The notes under the pieces were generated by a model, which ran no database searches, was not told the origin of the DNA, and saw only the letters and a program-made list of their open reading frames with translations. From contig JAGPFE010000009.1 of the NCBI GenBank assembly GCA_018056705.1, positions 16,934-80,933 on the forward strand: 64,000 nt of DNA. Direction: 5' to 3'. Positions 24,707 through 34,389 of the stretch are shown piece after piece; position 1 is the first letter of the stretch, and each line of letters begins with the position of its first letter. Position numbers and translations under genes: made by a program. The DNA is from Candidatus Hydrogenedentota bacterium (GTDB lineage: Bacteria; Hydrogenedentota; Hydrogenedentia; Hydrogenedentales; CAITNO01).

Positions 24707-26133
24707 TGTGGACCGATCTGGAACGACAATTGCGCGAACTGGCCGGTGAGTATGGCCAGGAACACATTTTCAGGTACTGGGATACGTTGGATACTGGCGC
24801 GCGCGCCCGTTTCCTCGAGGACCTCGCCCGCATCGATTTTCCCCTGATGCGTCGCCTCGCCGAAACGTGGATCCTGAACGCGCCGGAACCGGAACACTTT
24901 TCCGATATTCAGCCCATTCCCGTGATTCCAACCGAGCCGGAAGACCCGGCCGCCGTGGCGGCGGGGGAGGAGGCCCTGTCCCGGGGCGAGGTCGGCCTGT
25001 TCCTCGTGGCGGGGGGGCAGGGCACCCGTCTCGGGTTTCCCGGCCCTAAGGGGTGTTATCCCATCGGCCCCCTCACCGGGAAAACCCTCTTTCAGTATCA
25101 CGCCGAGAAAATCCGCAACCTCCAGCGGCGGTACGGTTGCGTGTTACCCTGGTACATCATGGTCTCGGAAACCAACGAAGCGGCCACCCGCGCCTACTTC
25201 CAGGAAAACGCCTGGCTTGGACTGGCCCCGGACCAGGTCTATTTCCTCAGACAGCGCATGGTGCCCTGCATGGACAACCACGGGCGCTTTCTGCTCGAGG
25301 CCCCGGACCGCCTCGCCATGAACCCGAACGGACACGGCGGCTGCATCCCCGCCATGAAAGAAGAAGGCGTCATCCAGGACGCCCGCGACCGGGGCGTGCG
25401 CTGGCTGAGTTATTTCCAGGTGGACAACTGGGCGGTCAAGGTAGCGGATCCCGTTTTCCTGGGTCACCACGTGCTGCGTAATGCCGACATGTCTTCCAAG
25501 GTCCACCGCAAAAACGATCCCCGGGAAGCGGTGGGGGTCCACTGCCTGTGCGATGGCGACTACCGGGTCATCGAGTACAGCGAACTCGACCTCTATCCCC
25601 AGCTCCTGGAAACTGACGAGGCTGGAAATCTCCGGTTTTTCGCCGGCAACCCCGCCATCCACGTCATTTCCGTTGATTTCGTGGAACGGCTCAACGCCCA
25701 TTACGACGAATTTCCCTGGCACGTGGCCCATAAAAAGGTGCCCTGCCTGGATGACACCGGCGCGCTGGTCAAGCCCGATCGCCCCAACGCGTACAAGTTC
25801 GAAACCTTCGTGTTCGACGCGTTGAAGTTCGTGTCCCATCCCCCGGTTGCCCTGGAAATCCGCCGCGAGGGCGAATATACTCCCACCAAGCAGCCCGAAG
25901 GGGTCAACAGTGTCGCGGCATCCCGACAGAGCATGGCAGACTACTGGGGCGGGTGGCTGGAAAAAGCGGGGTGGACGCTACCCCACGACGCCGGGGGGCA
26001 CGTGTCGGTGCCCGTGGAAATCAGTCCCGTCTTTGCCCTGACCGAGCGGGAATTCCTGGATCGCGCGCCCGAGCCCAGGACCGTGAACTCCGGTGTCGTG
26101 ATCGAGGCGGACGGCTCAACGCGCGTAAACTGA
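24706..26133 (+). CDS. UDP-N-acetylhexosamine/UDP-sugar pyrophosphorylase (UAP1-like)
   Basis: The 475-residue protein belongs to the UDPGP family: nucleotide loop LVAGGQGTRLGFPGPKGCYP, then GKTLFQYHAEKI, NGHGGCIPAM, YFQVDNWAVKVADPVFLGHH, and SSKVHRKNDPREAVGVHCL. These segments fit the eukaryotic-like UAP1/AGX subgroup better than GalU. It should join UTP and a hexose-1-phosphate, probably N-acetylglucosamine-1-phosphate, to a UDP-sugar in the cytoplasm. The amino-sugar kinase candidate upstream fits this. The substrate remains uncertain, because UGP-type glucose enzymes share the fold. The ATG overlaps the previous stop. Confidence 0.82.
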   Translation: MWTDLERQLRELAGEYGQEHIFRYWDTLDTGARARFLEDLARIDFPLMRRLAETWILNAPEPEHFSDIQPIPVIPTEPEDPAAVAAGEEALSRGEVGLFLVAGGQGTRLGFPGPKGCYPIGPLTGKTLFQYHAEKIRNLQRRYGCVLPWYIMVSETNEAATRAYFQENAWLGLAPDQVYFLRQRMVPCMDNHGRFLLEAPDRLAMNPNGHGGCIPAMKEEGVIQDARDRGVRWLSYFQVDNWAVKVADPVFLGHHVLRNADMSSKVHRKNDPREAVGVHCLCDGDYRVIEYSELDLYPQLLETDEAGNLRFFAGNPAIHVISVDFVERLNAHYDEFPWHVAHKKVPCLDDTGALVKPDRPNAYKFETFVFDALKFVSHPPVALEIRREGEYTPTKQPEGVNSVAASRQSMADYWGGWLEKAGWTLPHDAGGHVSVPVEISPVFALTEREFLDRAPEPRTVNSGVVIEADGSTRVN

Positions 26134-26193
26134 TCCCTGCCCGAATGACAGGACAGGGTGGCGGTGGCGGATACTCAAGAAAGGACATGTGTT

Positions 26194-27576
26194 ATGGCGG
26201 ACGGCAGTAACGTTTCGCGCCCCAGGCCTTCCCTGCTGCGGCGCCTGTTGCGCTGGACCATCCGGGGCCTGCTGGTCCTGGTCGCGATCCTGGTGGTTCT
26301 CTTCGTCGCGGTGTTTCACCGGGCCCTCTACAACCGGTTTTCCCTGTTTCCCCGTCAGCAGGCGGCCTGGGAGACCATCCGGGCCAACCACATGCCCGTC
26401 GCGATCAGCACCGGCTACAAGGAGTACCGCGGGATCATCCACAGCCATTCCTACCTCTCCCACGACTCCGAGGTGCCTTTTGAACACATACTCCAGGTCA
26501 TGAAAGACGTGGGGCGTGATTTCATCATCCTCAGCGACCATTGCCAGGAAAACGACAACAACCTCTACGGACTGCAGTGGAAAGGCATCCACGACGGTAA
26601 GTTGTTCATTCAGGGTTTCGAGATGCAGGAAGGGTTCATGCCGGTGGGCCTGCCGGAGGGAACCGTCCTGAGTTGCAAGGATGACGCCGAAACCCTCGCC
26701 AGGAAGGTGGAAGAAGCCGGGGGCCGCGTCTTCATCATCCACGCCGAGCAGCCCCGGCACTGGGAACTCCCCCAGATTCAGGCCATGGAAATCTACAACG
26801 TTCACCCCGATTTCATGGAGGAACTCAAGGGTGCCCGGTTGTACCGCCTGATTACCAACATCCTCATCAACCTGCGAGCCTATCCAGACCAGACCATCCG
26901 GGCTATCTTCGACCCGCCCGTGAAGGTACTGGAGACCTGGGACCAGTTGAGCATCAACCGGGACATCGGCGGTTTCGGCGGCAATGATTCCCACCAGAAC
27001 GTCGGCATCTATGGCATCTATACCGAGGACGGCGGACTGCTGCTGCGCCATGCCGAGGGCAAGGACCTGAAAAAATACGCGTTGAATCCGGTCACCCGGT
27101 TGCTGTTGCGGATATGCTGCGGACCGCTCGAACCGGGGAAGGAAGTGTTCAGGATACAACTGGATCCCTACGAACGCATGGCCCGGTTCACCTGCACCCA
27201 CGTGCTGGCCCACGACCTGACGGAAGAGGAAATCCTTTCGGCCATCGCGGGCGGTCGCGCCTTCGTGGGGTTCGACATGATCGCCGACAGTTCCGGGTTC
27301 GTGTACATGGCCCGCAACGGCAACCAGAAAGTGGTTATGGGGGAATCGATTGATTTCGTCCCCGGCGAAACCACCCTCCAGGCCTTCTCGCCCCACGTGG
27401 TCCGCTTCAGGGTACTGAGGTACGGGAAAGTGGTACATGAAGAGGACGGCGCGTCCATGGAATGGAAGCCCGATCAGCCAGGCAAGTATCGCCTGGAAGC
27501 CTATCTCAACATCCTGGGGACCTGGACTCCCTGGGTATACACCAACCCGGTAAACCTCCGGGAGAAATCTTCCTGA
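26194..27576 (+). CDS. Membrane-anchored PHP-domain phosphoesterase-like protein
   Basis: ATG 26194 follows AAGGA by eight bases; the frame extends upstream without a ribosome site. The 460-residue protein has an N-terminal membrane helix (about 20-45) and then a PHP-type metal-binding fold: GIIHSHSYLSHDS, IILSDHCQEND, HAEQPRHW and GGNDSHQN supply the histidines and aspartates. The catalytic domain should face the periplasm. A C-terminal beta region follows. PHP proteins hydrolyse phosphate esters, including histidinol phosphate and nucleic acid ends, and the substrate here is unknown. Two bases separate it from the next gene. Confidence 0.75.
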   Translation: MADGSNVSRPRPSLLRRLLRWTIRGLLVLVAILVVLFVAVFHRALYNRFSLFPRQQAAWETIRANHMPVAISTGYKEYRGIIHSHSYLSHDSEVPFEHILQVMKDVGRDFIILSDHCQENDNNLYGLQWKGIHDGKLFIQGFEMQEGFMPVGLPEGTVLSCKDDAETLARKVEEAGGRVFIIHAEQPRHWELPQIQAMEIYNVHPDFMEELKGARLYRLITNILINLRAYPDQTIRAIFDPPVKVLETWDQLSINRDIGGFGGNDSHQNVGIYGIYTEDGGLLLRHAEGKDLKKYALNPVTRLLLRICCGPLEPGKEVFRIQLDPYERMARFTCTHVLAHDLTEEEILSAIAGGRAFVGFDMIADSSGFVYMARNGNQKVVMGESIDFVPGETTLQAFSPHVVRFRVLRYGKVVHEEDGASMEWKPDQPGKYRLEAYLNILGTWTPWVYTNPVNLREKSS

Positions 27577-27577
27577 C

Positions 27578-27871
27578 ATGCTCAGCAAACCGGTGGAGGG
27601 GCTCAAGCCCGGTGAAATCGTGGCCGAACCGGTACGGAACGCCGCGGGCGCGGTGCTCTGCCCGGAGGGATTCGTGCTGACCGAACAGGCTATCGCGCGC
27701 CTGCGCAACGCCGGGGTCACCACCGTGCGGGTGCGCCAGGACCTGGACAACAATGCCGAGATCGACGCGCGCCTGGCCCGGCTCGATGCCCGTTTCGAAG
27801 GCGTGACCGATCCCGCGCTCGCGCGTTTGCGTCGCATCGTGGGCGCGGTGCTCAACGGAATGAGGAACTGA
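27578..27871 (+). CDS. Small conserved-looking protein next to HDOD gene
   Basis: The 97-residue protein starts LSKPVEGLKPGEIVAEPVRN and continues LCPEGFVLTEQAIARLRNAGVTTVRV. This layout is similar to short N-terminal domains found before HD-GYP domains (DUF3391-like), which suggests that a domain has split off as a separate gene. The C-terminal half is a helix rich in Arg/Ala. It lies one base after the PHP gene and three before the HDOD gene, so it is in the operon and probably acts with the signalling proteins downstream. Confidence 0.65.
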   Translation: MLSKPVEGLKPGEIVAEPVRNAAGAVLCPEGFVLTEQAIARLRNAGVTTVRVRQDLDNNAEIDARLARLDARFEGVTDPALARLRRIVGAVLNGMRN

Positions 27872-27874
27872 CCC

Positions 27875-28759
27875 ATGTGCCCGGACGCGTCCCCCGAGCC
27901 AATCCGGAACGTGGATTTCGTCCGGCGGAAGGTTCAGGACCTTGCCACCCTGCCCACCCTTCCCGGGATCGTCCGCGCGGTGGTCGCGATGATGGATAAC
28001 GCCGACGCTGGCCCGAGGGATGTCGCCGAACTGGTCTCTCACGACCAGGTCATGAGCGCCAAGATCCTCCGCCTGGTGAATTCGCCCCTCTACGGGTTTC
28101 CTGGCCGGATTTCATCGGTGTCCCACGCGCTGGTCCTGCTCGGGTTCAACGTGGTCCGCGGGCTGGTGCTGTCCATGGCCGTGTTCGACCATTTTTCCAG
28201 CCGGGTTCCGGGCCTGTGGGGGCATAGCCTGGGGACCGCCCTGGTGGCCCGCGCCCTCGCGCGCCAGTTGGGACGGAAAGACGCCGAAGAGGTCATGATC
28301 GCGGCCCTCCTTCACGACCTCGGCAAGGTAGTGCTGGCCCACCTGTTTCCCGAACACTACGCCTGGGCGCTCTCCATGGCCTCGGAGCGTCGCTGTCACG
28401 TGTCCGAGGCGGAACGCGAAGTTTTCAGCGTCGATCACACCCTCGCGGGGGCGTGGATTTCCCAGGCCTGGCATCTGCCCGCCCGCGTGGAGGACGTCAT
28501 GGTGTTTCATCACACCCCCAGGGCGGCGAAAAACGCGCCCCCCGATGCCGCCCTGGCCCAGTTGGCCGATGCCCTTGCCCGGGCCATGGAATACGGCGAT
28601 CCCGGCGATCCTGTCATGCCCAGGGTAGACGCGGACGCGATCAACTCGCTCGGCCTGGCAGACCTTCAGATCTCGAATGCCATTAAAATCGCCGAGGTGG
28701 AATTCCGGCAGGGCGTCGACGTGCTGGCCGGCGGCACCCCCAACCAGAACGGAACCTGA
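27875..28759 (+). CDS. HDOD domain signalling protein
   Basis: The 294-residue protein is almost entirely an HDOD domain (related to HD phosphohydrolases): LPTLPGIVRAVVAMM, DQVMSAKILRLVNSPLYGF, SVSHALVLLGFNVVRGLVLS, and LLHDLGKVVLAHLFPEHY. The HD pair is retained in LLHDLGK, which is less common in HDOD proteins, where catalytic residues are often lost. It may thus keep some hydrolase function or bind a nucleotide. It is flanked by the DUF3391-like small protein and a GGDEF protein, which points to cyclic-di-GMP or related signalling, by inference. Confidence 0.85.
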   Translation: MCPDASPEPIRNVDFVRRKVQDLATLPTLPGIVRAVVAMMDNADAGPRDVAELVSHDQVMSAKILRLVNSPLYGFPGRISSVSHALVLLGFNVVRGLVLSMAVFDHFSSRVPGLWGHSLGTALVARALARQLGRKDAEEVMIAALLHDLGKVVLAHLFPEHYAWALSMASERRCHVSEAEREVFSVDHTLAGAWISQAWHLPARVEDVMVFHHTPRAAKNAPPDAALAQLADALARAMEYGDPGDPVMPRVDADAINSLGLADLQISNAIKIAEVEFRQGVDVLAGGTPNQNGT

Positions 28760-28763
28760 TCCC

Positions 28764-29732
28764 ATGTCCGACCGTCGGCCGGCCGTGATCCTGTTTAACA
28801 TTCCGGACGCGTACGGACCCCTCCTGCGGGACAGCCTCGCGCGCGCGGGCTTCGACGCGCTGTTGACCGACGGCCACGTGGCCCTGTTCGAATGGATCGC
28901 CCAGCATCCTCCCGATTGCGTCGCCTGCTGGTACGCCCAGGACGATCCCCGTGGGTTCAGCCTTATCACCGAACTGAAGTCGGACGCGGCCTACGGGCAC
29001 CTTCCCCTTGTGCTGTTCATGCCTCCCGGCGAACCCACCCGGGCCGACTGGGAAACCCTTCGGGCGGATGACTACCTCGTGTTACCCCGTGACCTCGACG
29101 AAGTTCCCGCGCGGCTCCGCCTGTGTGTCATCCGCTCCGCCCGGGACATCAATGCCAACCCCCTGACCGGCCTCCCCGGAAACCTCACCATCATCCGCGA
29201 AGCCGAGCGGCGTCTCCGCGAAGGTCGCCGCTTCGCCATGGCCTATGCCGATCTCGACCATTTCAAACCTTACAATGACAAGTACGGGTTCAACCGGGGC
29301 GACGAAGTGTTGCGCATGACCGCGCGTGTCCTGGCCAACGTCGTCCGTCGCGCCGATCACCCGGACGCCTGGCTGGGACACGTCGGGGGAGACGATTTCA
29401 TCCTGTTGCTGCCCCCCGAGTTGATTGCCCGGGTATGCACCGAAATCTGCGAGTACTTCGACCTCGTGGTGCCCGACTTCTACGATCCCGAAGATGTGGC
29501 CCGGGGCGGTATCGAGTCCGTGGACCGGCAGGGTAACCACCGCTTTTTCCCCATCATGGGCTGTTCTATCGCCGTGGTGGACACGGGGCTGTGCGGCGCG
29601 ACCCACATCGCCGAACTGAGCGCCCGCGCCGCCGAGGTCAAGAAAGCGGCCAAGAACATCGCGGGTTCCGCCTGGGTGCTTGACCGCCGCGGTCCCGCGG
29701 AGCCCCCCCTTTCGCCGGATCCCTCTTCCTGA
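28764..29732 (+). CDS. GGDEF protein with degenerate receiver-like N-terminus
   Basis: The ATG at 28764 gives 322 residues. Residues 1-115 have a receiver-like pattern (PAVILFNIPDAYGPLLRDSLARAG), but the aspartate position reads CVACWYAQDD, so phosphorylation is doubtful. Residues about 125-305 are a GGDEF domain: NPLTGLPGNL, AMAYADLDHFKPYND with the metal-binding Asp, GDEVLRM and the active-site GGDDF (208-212), an accepted variant. It is likely an active diguanylate cyclase, though the I-site RxxD is not clear. Compare the inactive-looking relative at 10884-11798. It ends the plus-strand run. Confidence 0.8.
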   Translation: MSDRRPAVILFNIPDAYGPLLRDSLARAGFDALLTDGHVALFEWIAQHPPDCVACWYAQDDPRGFSLITELKSDAAYGHLPLVLFMPPGEPTRADWETLRADDYLVLPRDLDEVPARLRLCVIRSARDINANPLTGLPGNLTIIREAERRLREGRRFAMAYADLDHFKPYNDKYGFNRGDEVLRMTARVLANVVRRADHPDAWLGHVGGDDFILLLPPELIARVCTEICEYFDLVVPDFYDPEDVARGGIESVDRQGNHRFFPIMGCSIAVVDTGLCGATHIAELSARAAEVKKAAKNIAGSAWVLDRRGPAEPPLSPDPSS

Positions 29733-29741
29733 AAAAGCGAC

Positions 29742-29768
29742 GCGCCCGCCAACGTCAGTGACGGGCGC
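29742..29768. terminator. Hairpin between convergent genes
   Basis: GCGCCCG (29742-29748) pairs with CGGGCGC (29762-29768). It lies between the stops of the GGDEF and porin genes and may serve both; no long T run is seen. Confidence 0.5.
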
Positions 29769-29796
29769 CCCGCGCGTTTATCCCGTGGTTCCCGCG

Positions 29797-31107
29797 TCAG
29801 AAGGAAATCTGCGCGCCCATGTACACCGTGTCGTAATCGTCGTCACCCTGGCCTTCCCAGGCCGTGAGGCCACTGCCCACGATGTAGTTACCCGCGAGGC
29901 CATCATCCCCGAACAGGTGCGCGTACGCCGCGTAGAAGAGCAGGTCTTCGGAATACTGGTATTCCGCGGAAACCGACACTTCCCAGCCGAGGTCCTTGTC
30001 CAGTTTACCGCCGCCGAACAGGGCCGGGTTATCGTACGCTTCATCCGCTTCCAGTTTCGAAACGAGCAGGGTCAACGCTAGGCATTCGGTGGGCTGCAGG
30101 TCCAGGCCCGCCGCGTACACCAGGACGTTGGACAACTCGGTGAAGTAGATAAATTCGGAGTATTCCACGTCCGAGAACAGGCGATTGAACGGGAGCGTGC
30201 GGTCATTGGACCACGCGCTCCGGTTGGGGTCGCCGCCGCTCAGCCAGGTGAAATTCAGGAAGGGACGGGGGGTCCAGCAGCAGTCGAAGGTGTATCCCAC
30301 CGTGGCCGTGAGGCCGGGCGTGTCGTAATCCACGTCCGCCTCGCCGAAGCCGAAGGGACACGCCGATGGCACATCATCCACGCCGCCGAACTGCCAGGCG
30401 AACTCCGCCTCGTAATCCAGGTTACCGAACGCGCCGGCGGCCCGAATCCCGACCGTGTGCAGGTCTACCGGGAAGGCGGTCGTCGCGTAGTCATCGCGGA
30501 CGTACATCCAGTACACGTCGAACACGTGATCTTCCAGCGCCTTGCAGGATCCGTAGAGCATGTACAGGTCGGTATCGTCCCCCGCGAAATTTCCAAACCG
30601 TTCGGCCAGCTTGGCCGCCACGGCATCCACGCTCCACGTTTCCGCGTCCCACGTTGCCCGGATCGCGTCGAAAGACAGGCCGAACACCGGCGAAGCGTCG
30701 CTGTTGTTGCCGATCAGCCACTCGCTGCCAAAAGTGAGTTCCTGGCGGCCCACCCGCAGCCGCAACGGCGTGTTCCAGATATTCGCCGCCTCGATGTAGG
30801 CCTGGTACACTTCCACGTCGTCCGTACTGTCCGCGCGGAGGTCGAGACCCCGGAAGTAGTCCGACCGGAAGTCTTCTCCCCACACGTCGTACGAACCGAA
30901 CTCGATGAAGGCCGACACGTTATCCGTGAACTTGGCTTCCACGTTCAGACGGATCCACTGATCGTAATACGAGTCGGTTTCTATCGAATCGTAATCGTAG
31001 TACCAGCCCGTTATGGACAGCGATCCGCCAACGCGTACCTCCTGCAATTCGGCCATGCCCGTCACCGCAAGAAAAACGACTGCCAACCCTATCCCCCATG
31101 TCCGCAT
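29797..31107 (-). CDS. Outer-membrane beta-barrel protein, porin-like (alginate export type)
   Basis: The start at 31107 follows AGGAGG and begins a signal peptide (MRTWGIGLAVVFLAVTGMA), giving 436 residues; the longer frame has 20 basic residues in front. The mature chain alternates amphipathic strands with many Tyr/Trp/Asp residues, such as VGGSLSITGWYYDYDS and VGRQELTFGSEWLIG, and ends in a terminal Phe (YMGAQISF), the typical BAM signal. The RVGRQ segment is common in AlgE-like alginate-export porins. Transport specificity cannot be inferred. It is a single gene next to the chemoreceptor on the same strand. Confidence 0.75.
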   Translation of the reverse strand: MRTWGIGLAVVFLAVTGMAELQEVRVGGSLSITGWYYDYDSIETDSYYDQWIRLNVEAKFTDNVSAFIEFGSYDVWGEDFRSDYFRGLDLRADSTDDVEVYQAYIEAANIWNTPLRLRVGRQELTFGSEWLIGNNSDASPVFGLSFDAIRATWDAETWSVDAVAAKLAERFGNFAGDDTDLYMLYGSCKALEDHVFDVYWMYVRDDYATTAFPVDLHTVGIRAAGAFGNLDYEAEFAWQFGGVDDVPSACPFGFGEADVDYDTPGLTATVGYTFDCCWTPRPFLNFTWLSGGDPNRSAWSNDRTLPFNRLFSDVEYSEFIYFTELSNVLVYAAGLDLQPTECLALTLLVSKLEADEAYDNPALFGGGKLDKDLGWEVSVSAEYQYSEDLLFYAAYAHLFGDDGLAGNYIVGSGLTAWEGQGDDDYDTVYMGAQISF

Positions 31108-31174
31108 AACGTGTCCTCCTGTTGGTTGCCAGGGCCATTGTACGGTTTGGCGGGTGCGCGCGCGCAAGCCGGGC

Positions 31175-33019
31175 TCAGGCCTCGCTCATCCCGGTCCGTC
31201 CACCTTCGCCGTGCACGTATCCATCCAGGCGAATCATCCATTCACCGAGTTCGGCCGCGCACTGTTTCAGGGTCGCGGCGGTCGCGGCGATCTCTTCCGC
31301 GGCGGCCGCGCTGGTCTGGGTTACCTGTTCCAGTTGGGACACGGCACTGCTGACCTGGCTGATCCCCTTGGTCTGTTGTTCGCTGGCCTCGGCAACCTCG
31401 GCGGATACCACGGCCACGCGTTCCGCGTCCTGCACCGCGTCCCGCAGGATGGTTCCCGTTTCCTCTGCCGCCACGCTGCCCGCCTCCGCCGCCTGCCGGG
31501 ACGCTTCCAGCAGCGAGGCCGTGTTGCGAGCCGCTTCGGCGCTCCGCTGCGCGAGGGCCCGCACCTCTTCGGCCACCACCGCGAACCCTTTCCCGGCTTC
31601 ACCCGCCCGGGCCGCCTCTACCGCTGCGTTCAGCGCCAGCAGGTTGGTCTGGAACGCGATCTCGTCGATGGCCCGGATGATCTTCGCCGTTTCTCCCGCG
31701 GATTTCCGGATCTGTTCCATCAGGCCATTCAGGCGCGTCATCGCCTCGCCACCGTCGCGCATGGCGGTGCTCAGCGATGCCGACAGGTCCCGCAGTTCGC
31801 TCACCCGCTCATTGTTGGCTGCCGTCATGGCCTCGATCTGCCGGAGTGACGCCGAGGTTTCCTCCAGCGATGCCGCCTGTTCCGAAACGCCCTGGGCGAG
31901 TTCATTGCTCGCGTCGGCCGAGTGTTCAGCGGCCTTGCGCACCTCCTCCGATTTTTCATCCAGCGTTGCACTCAGGCCCGTGAGGAACCTCGCCTGCCGC
32001 CCGATGGTGATCGTGATGGCCACGGCCAGCACCAGCAGCGTCAGCATCCCCAGGCCCGCCATGACCAGTCCCAGGCGGAATGCGCCCGCGTAGATCGCCC
32101 GGTTGGGCGCCCACGCCACCAGGAACCATCTCTGGGGAGCCCGCCCCATCGTTACCGTGCCGATGGCCGCCGTGCGCCACTCCCCGGACTCGGGATCGTG
32201 AAATGCAAAGACCTTTTCCGTTTCTCCCCGCGTGGCCTGTCGCAGCGCCTCCGGCAGGCCCGCGTCCTCCAGGGTCTTGCCGGCCAGTTCCGCCCGCGGG
32301 TGCCCAACTATGGTCCCGTTTTCCGTCACCAGCATCGCGCCACCCGTTCCCATGGGGCGAATCCCCCCCACCATTTCATTCAGCGAGTCCAGGATGATAT
32401 CCACGCCGGCCACGAGAAAGGGTTTGCCGGCTTCATCCATCGCGGGCGCGCACACGCTGGTCATCAGGATATTGTCCGCCTGGGGTTCCCGGTACGGTTC
32501 CACCACTGATTCCTGGCCCGTTTTCATCGGGATCGTGAAATAATCCTCGTTCTCGCATTCGGAGAAATTGGAATACGTCAGTTTGACGGTTCCATTTTCT
32601 CGCAACGCGTAGGGCTGGTAATCTCCTCTGGAATTACCCTCGTATTTTCCCGCGTACGCGTCGTCCCGGCCATCGAAACGCCCGGGCAGCGTCTGGATCC
32701 ACGTTCCAAAAAACAGCGGGTGTTCTTCCAGGATCCGGGTCAGCCAGCCATCCAGGTGTTCCCGCTGGCACTGTTCAGGGCGCAGCGCGGTTTCTCTGGA
32801 AGCCAGGGCCACGGTCCGGGCGATGGCCAGTGCCTCACCCAGGGTATTGCTGGTCTCCCGGGCGTACTGTTCCGCCACGGTGGCCAGGAGTTGCCGGGCC
32901 TCCGACCGGGCGGACCGGTAGGTCATGCCGTACACCAGCAGGGTGTTGAGCAGGAGCACGATGGATGCCGATCCGATCAGCGTGATCAGCAACCGGGCCT
33001 TGAGGGACAGGACGCGCAT
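31175..33019 (-). CDS. Methyl-accepting chemotaxis protein with Cache sensor
   Basis: The 614-residue receptor has a first membrane helix (about 10-32), an extracytoplasmic dCache-type ligand domain (about 35-300) with [18 protein letters not shown] and [15 protein letters not shown], and a second helix near 305-330. No canonical HAMP domain is seen directly after it. The signalling domain contains the hairpin tip [22 protein letters not shown] and [13 protein letters not shown]. The C-terminus lacks the CheR-binding pentapeptide. It should sense a small molecule, often an amino or carboxylic acid for dCache, and signal to CheA. No che gene is in the window. A GGAGG ribosome site precedes the ATG. 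Confidence 0.92.
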   Translation of the reverse strand: MRVLSLKARLLITLIGSASIVLLLNTLLVYGMTYRSARSEARQLLATVAEQYARETSNTLGEALAIARTVALASRETALRPEQCQREHLDGWLTRILEEHPLFFGTWIQTLPGRFDGRDDAYAGKYEGNSRGDYQPYALRENGTVKLTYSNFSECENEDYFTIPMKTGQESVVEPYREPQADNILMTSVCAPAMDEAGKPFLVAGVDIILDSLNEMVGGIRPMGTGGAMLVTENGTIVGHPRAELAGKTLEDAGLPEALRQATRGETEKVFAFHDPESGEWRTAAIGTVTMGRAPQRWFLVAWAPNRAIYAGAFRLGLVMAGLGMLTLLVLAVAITITIGRQARFLTGLSATLDEKSEEVRKAAEHSADASNELAQGVSEQAASLEETSASLRQIEAMTAANNERVSELRDLSASLSTAMRDGGEAMTRLNGLMEQIRKSAGETAKIIRAIDEIAFQTNLLALNAAVEAARAGEAGKGFAVVAEEVRALAQRSAEAARNTASLLEASRQAAEAGSVAAEETGTILRDAVQDAERVAVVSAEVAEASEQQTKGISQVSSAVSQLEQVTQTSAAAAEEIAATAATLKQCAAELGEWMIRLDGYVHGEGGRTGMSEA

Positions 33020-33063
33020 GACAGGCCTCCATCTACGGGATCATTTATGTTTCCCGCTTACCC

Positions 33064-33093
33064 ATTTTAACACGAATATACCGAAAAATTCAA
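33064..33093 (-). promoter_or_regulatory. Promoter of the chemoreceptor gene
   Basis: On the minus strand TTGAAT (33093-33088), an 18-base spacer and TAAAAT (33069-33064), in an AT-rich block. The leader to the ATG is about 37 bases. Confidence 0.55.
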
Positions 33094-33528
33094 TTATCAT
33101 AGAAAATAAAATTAATTCTGAATAGAAGAGAGAAAATTAAATTATTACAAAATCGCAGAACCACCCAGAACCCCACTATCTCCAAGGTACAAAGGCAAAC
33201 GAAACGCGATCACGACGGAACCACGCGCGGGTTCATTCGGGAGGGCGTGCGGGGGATATGCGTGTGCGCGAACAGGACATGCTGGAGTCCTGTGTATGGC
33301 CAGGAGCTGGGAAGGGGTATTTCCATGAAGCCCTTGGTTTTCGGCGCGCGCGCAACAAGATGCCCTAATATATTGAGGGCAATATCACGTCACGACGCCG
33401 GAAATCCCGGTGGAAACCGGCTGGAAGACGTGTTCCGGGTCCCTGGTAAGCGCGGTCATGCAGAAAACACCCGTTACCAGGGGCTCCGTGGAACAGGATA
33501 TGGGCCCCACTTTCAGGAGGATCCAGTC
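33094..33528. other. AT-rich intergenic region before the unknown protein gene
   Basis: Bases 33060-33200 are far richer in A/T than the rest of the window and contain no gene. From 33200 on the composition returns to normal. A possible frame reaches back to 33247, but the ribosome site AGGAGG at 33516 favours the start at 33529. Confidence 0.5.
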
Positions 33529-34389
33529 ATGAACGAAACGATCGCGCTGCCCGAATGCCTGCTTGCCCGGGTACCGTCCTGTGGGGAAGTCACCACTGCC
33601 GCGTGGACGGCACTGGCTCGAACCCTGCTGCCCGCCTGTGGCGACCCGAGCAACATGGAAAATGATCCCGTCCGGGCGATCCAGTTCGCCCACGTGGTTA
33701 CCCTGCTGCTGATGAGCGAGAAAATCGAGGCCCGTCTGTTTACGGCCTTCGAAGAAAACGCCGCGTCCCTCCCCTCGGCGACCCTGTTGCGCCAGGCATC
33801 CCTGTTCCGCCGGGAGGCCCTCGCCTGCCTGGAAAACCTGCGGAAGGAGGGCGCGCGGAAACCGTGTGCCGATGCCGATGCCGCATCGACCCCGCCGCGT
33901 GATCCCGAACGCGCGGAGGCGGCGAAATCCGTGCCACGGTTGGTCGCTGGGGCACCGGCGCCGCTGCCATTGAAAACCTCCCCGGGTTCACCGGGACGCT
34001 CCGTCGCTCCTGGCACCCCATGTGAACCGGCACCCGGCCAGGAGCCCACCGGTATAACCGCGCTAGGCACGGCATCCCGGGAACCGTCTTCAATTGCTGG
34101 GGACGGTGCGGAAGGGACAAGTGTCTCTCCTCCGGATGCGCGGCTGGAGACGGGAACCGGTACGCCCGCCCGTTCCGTTTCCGCGGGCCTTACCCGGGAG
34201 CGGTTCATGGATGAGGTCCGGAGTAGCCTGGTGACTGACCCCCAGCCATCCGGGGAAGACAAGGAAAAACGACCCACCCCCATCCGTCGATGGGTGAGCG
34301 TGTCGCCCCCCTCCTTCAGGGTACCCGTTCCCATCCGGCCGATCCGGCCCGTGAACCCTCCCCGAGGATGTTCCCAGCCATCCACGTGA
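33529..34389 (+). CDS. Unknown protein with helical head and disordered tail
   Basis: The ATG follows AGGAGGATCCAGTC and gives 286 residues. Residues 1-110 look like a compact helical domain (VRAIQFAHVVTLLLMSEKIEARLFTAFEENAASLP). The rest is rich in Pro, Ser, Ala, Gly and charged residues and is probably disordered; it ends with a Pro/Arg-rich stretch. No signal peptide or membrane helix is present. I do not recognise the family. A long open frame also exists on the other strand, but that strand has no ribosome site. Confidence 0.5.
   Translation: MNETIALPECLLARVPSCGEVTTAAWTALARTLLPACGDPSNMENDPVRAIQFAHVVTLLLMSEKIEARLFTAFEENAASLPSATLLRQASLFRREALACLENLRKEGARKPCADADAASTPPRDPERAEAAKSVPRLVAGAPAPLPLKTSPGSPGRSVAPGTPCEPAPGQEPTGITALGTASREPSSIAGDGAEGTSVSPPDARLETGTGTPARSVSAGLTRERFMDEVRSSLVTDPQPSGEDKEKRPTPIRRWVSVSPPSFRVPVPIRPIRPVNPPRGCSQPST

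Noticed and set aside
33513..34385. 290-residue minus-strand frame opposite the unknown protein
   Set aside because: No ribosome site or recognisable domain; the plus-strand frame has AGGAGG at the right distance. Not fully excluded.
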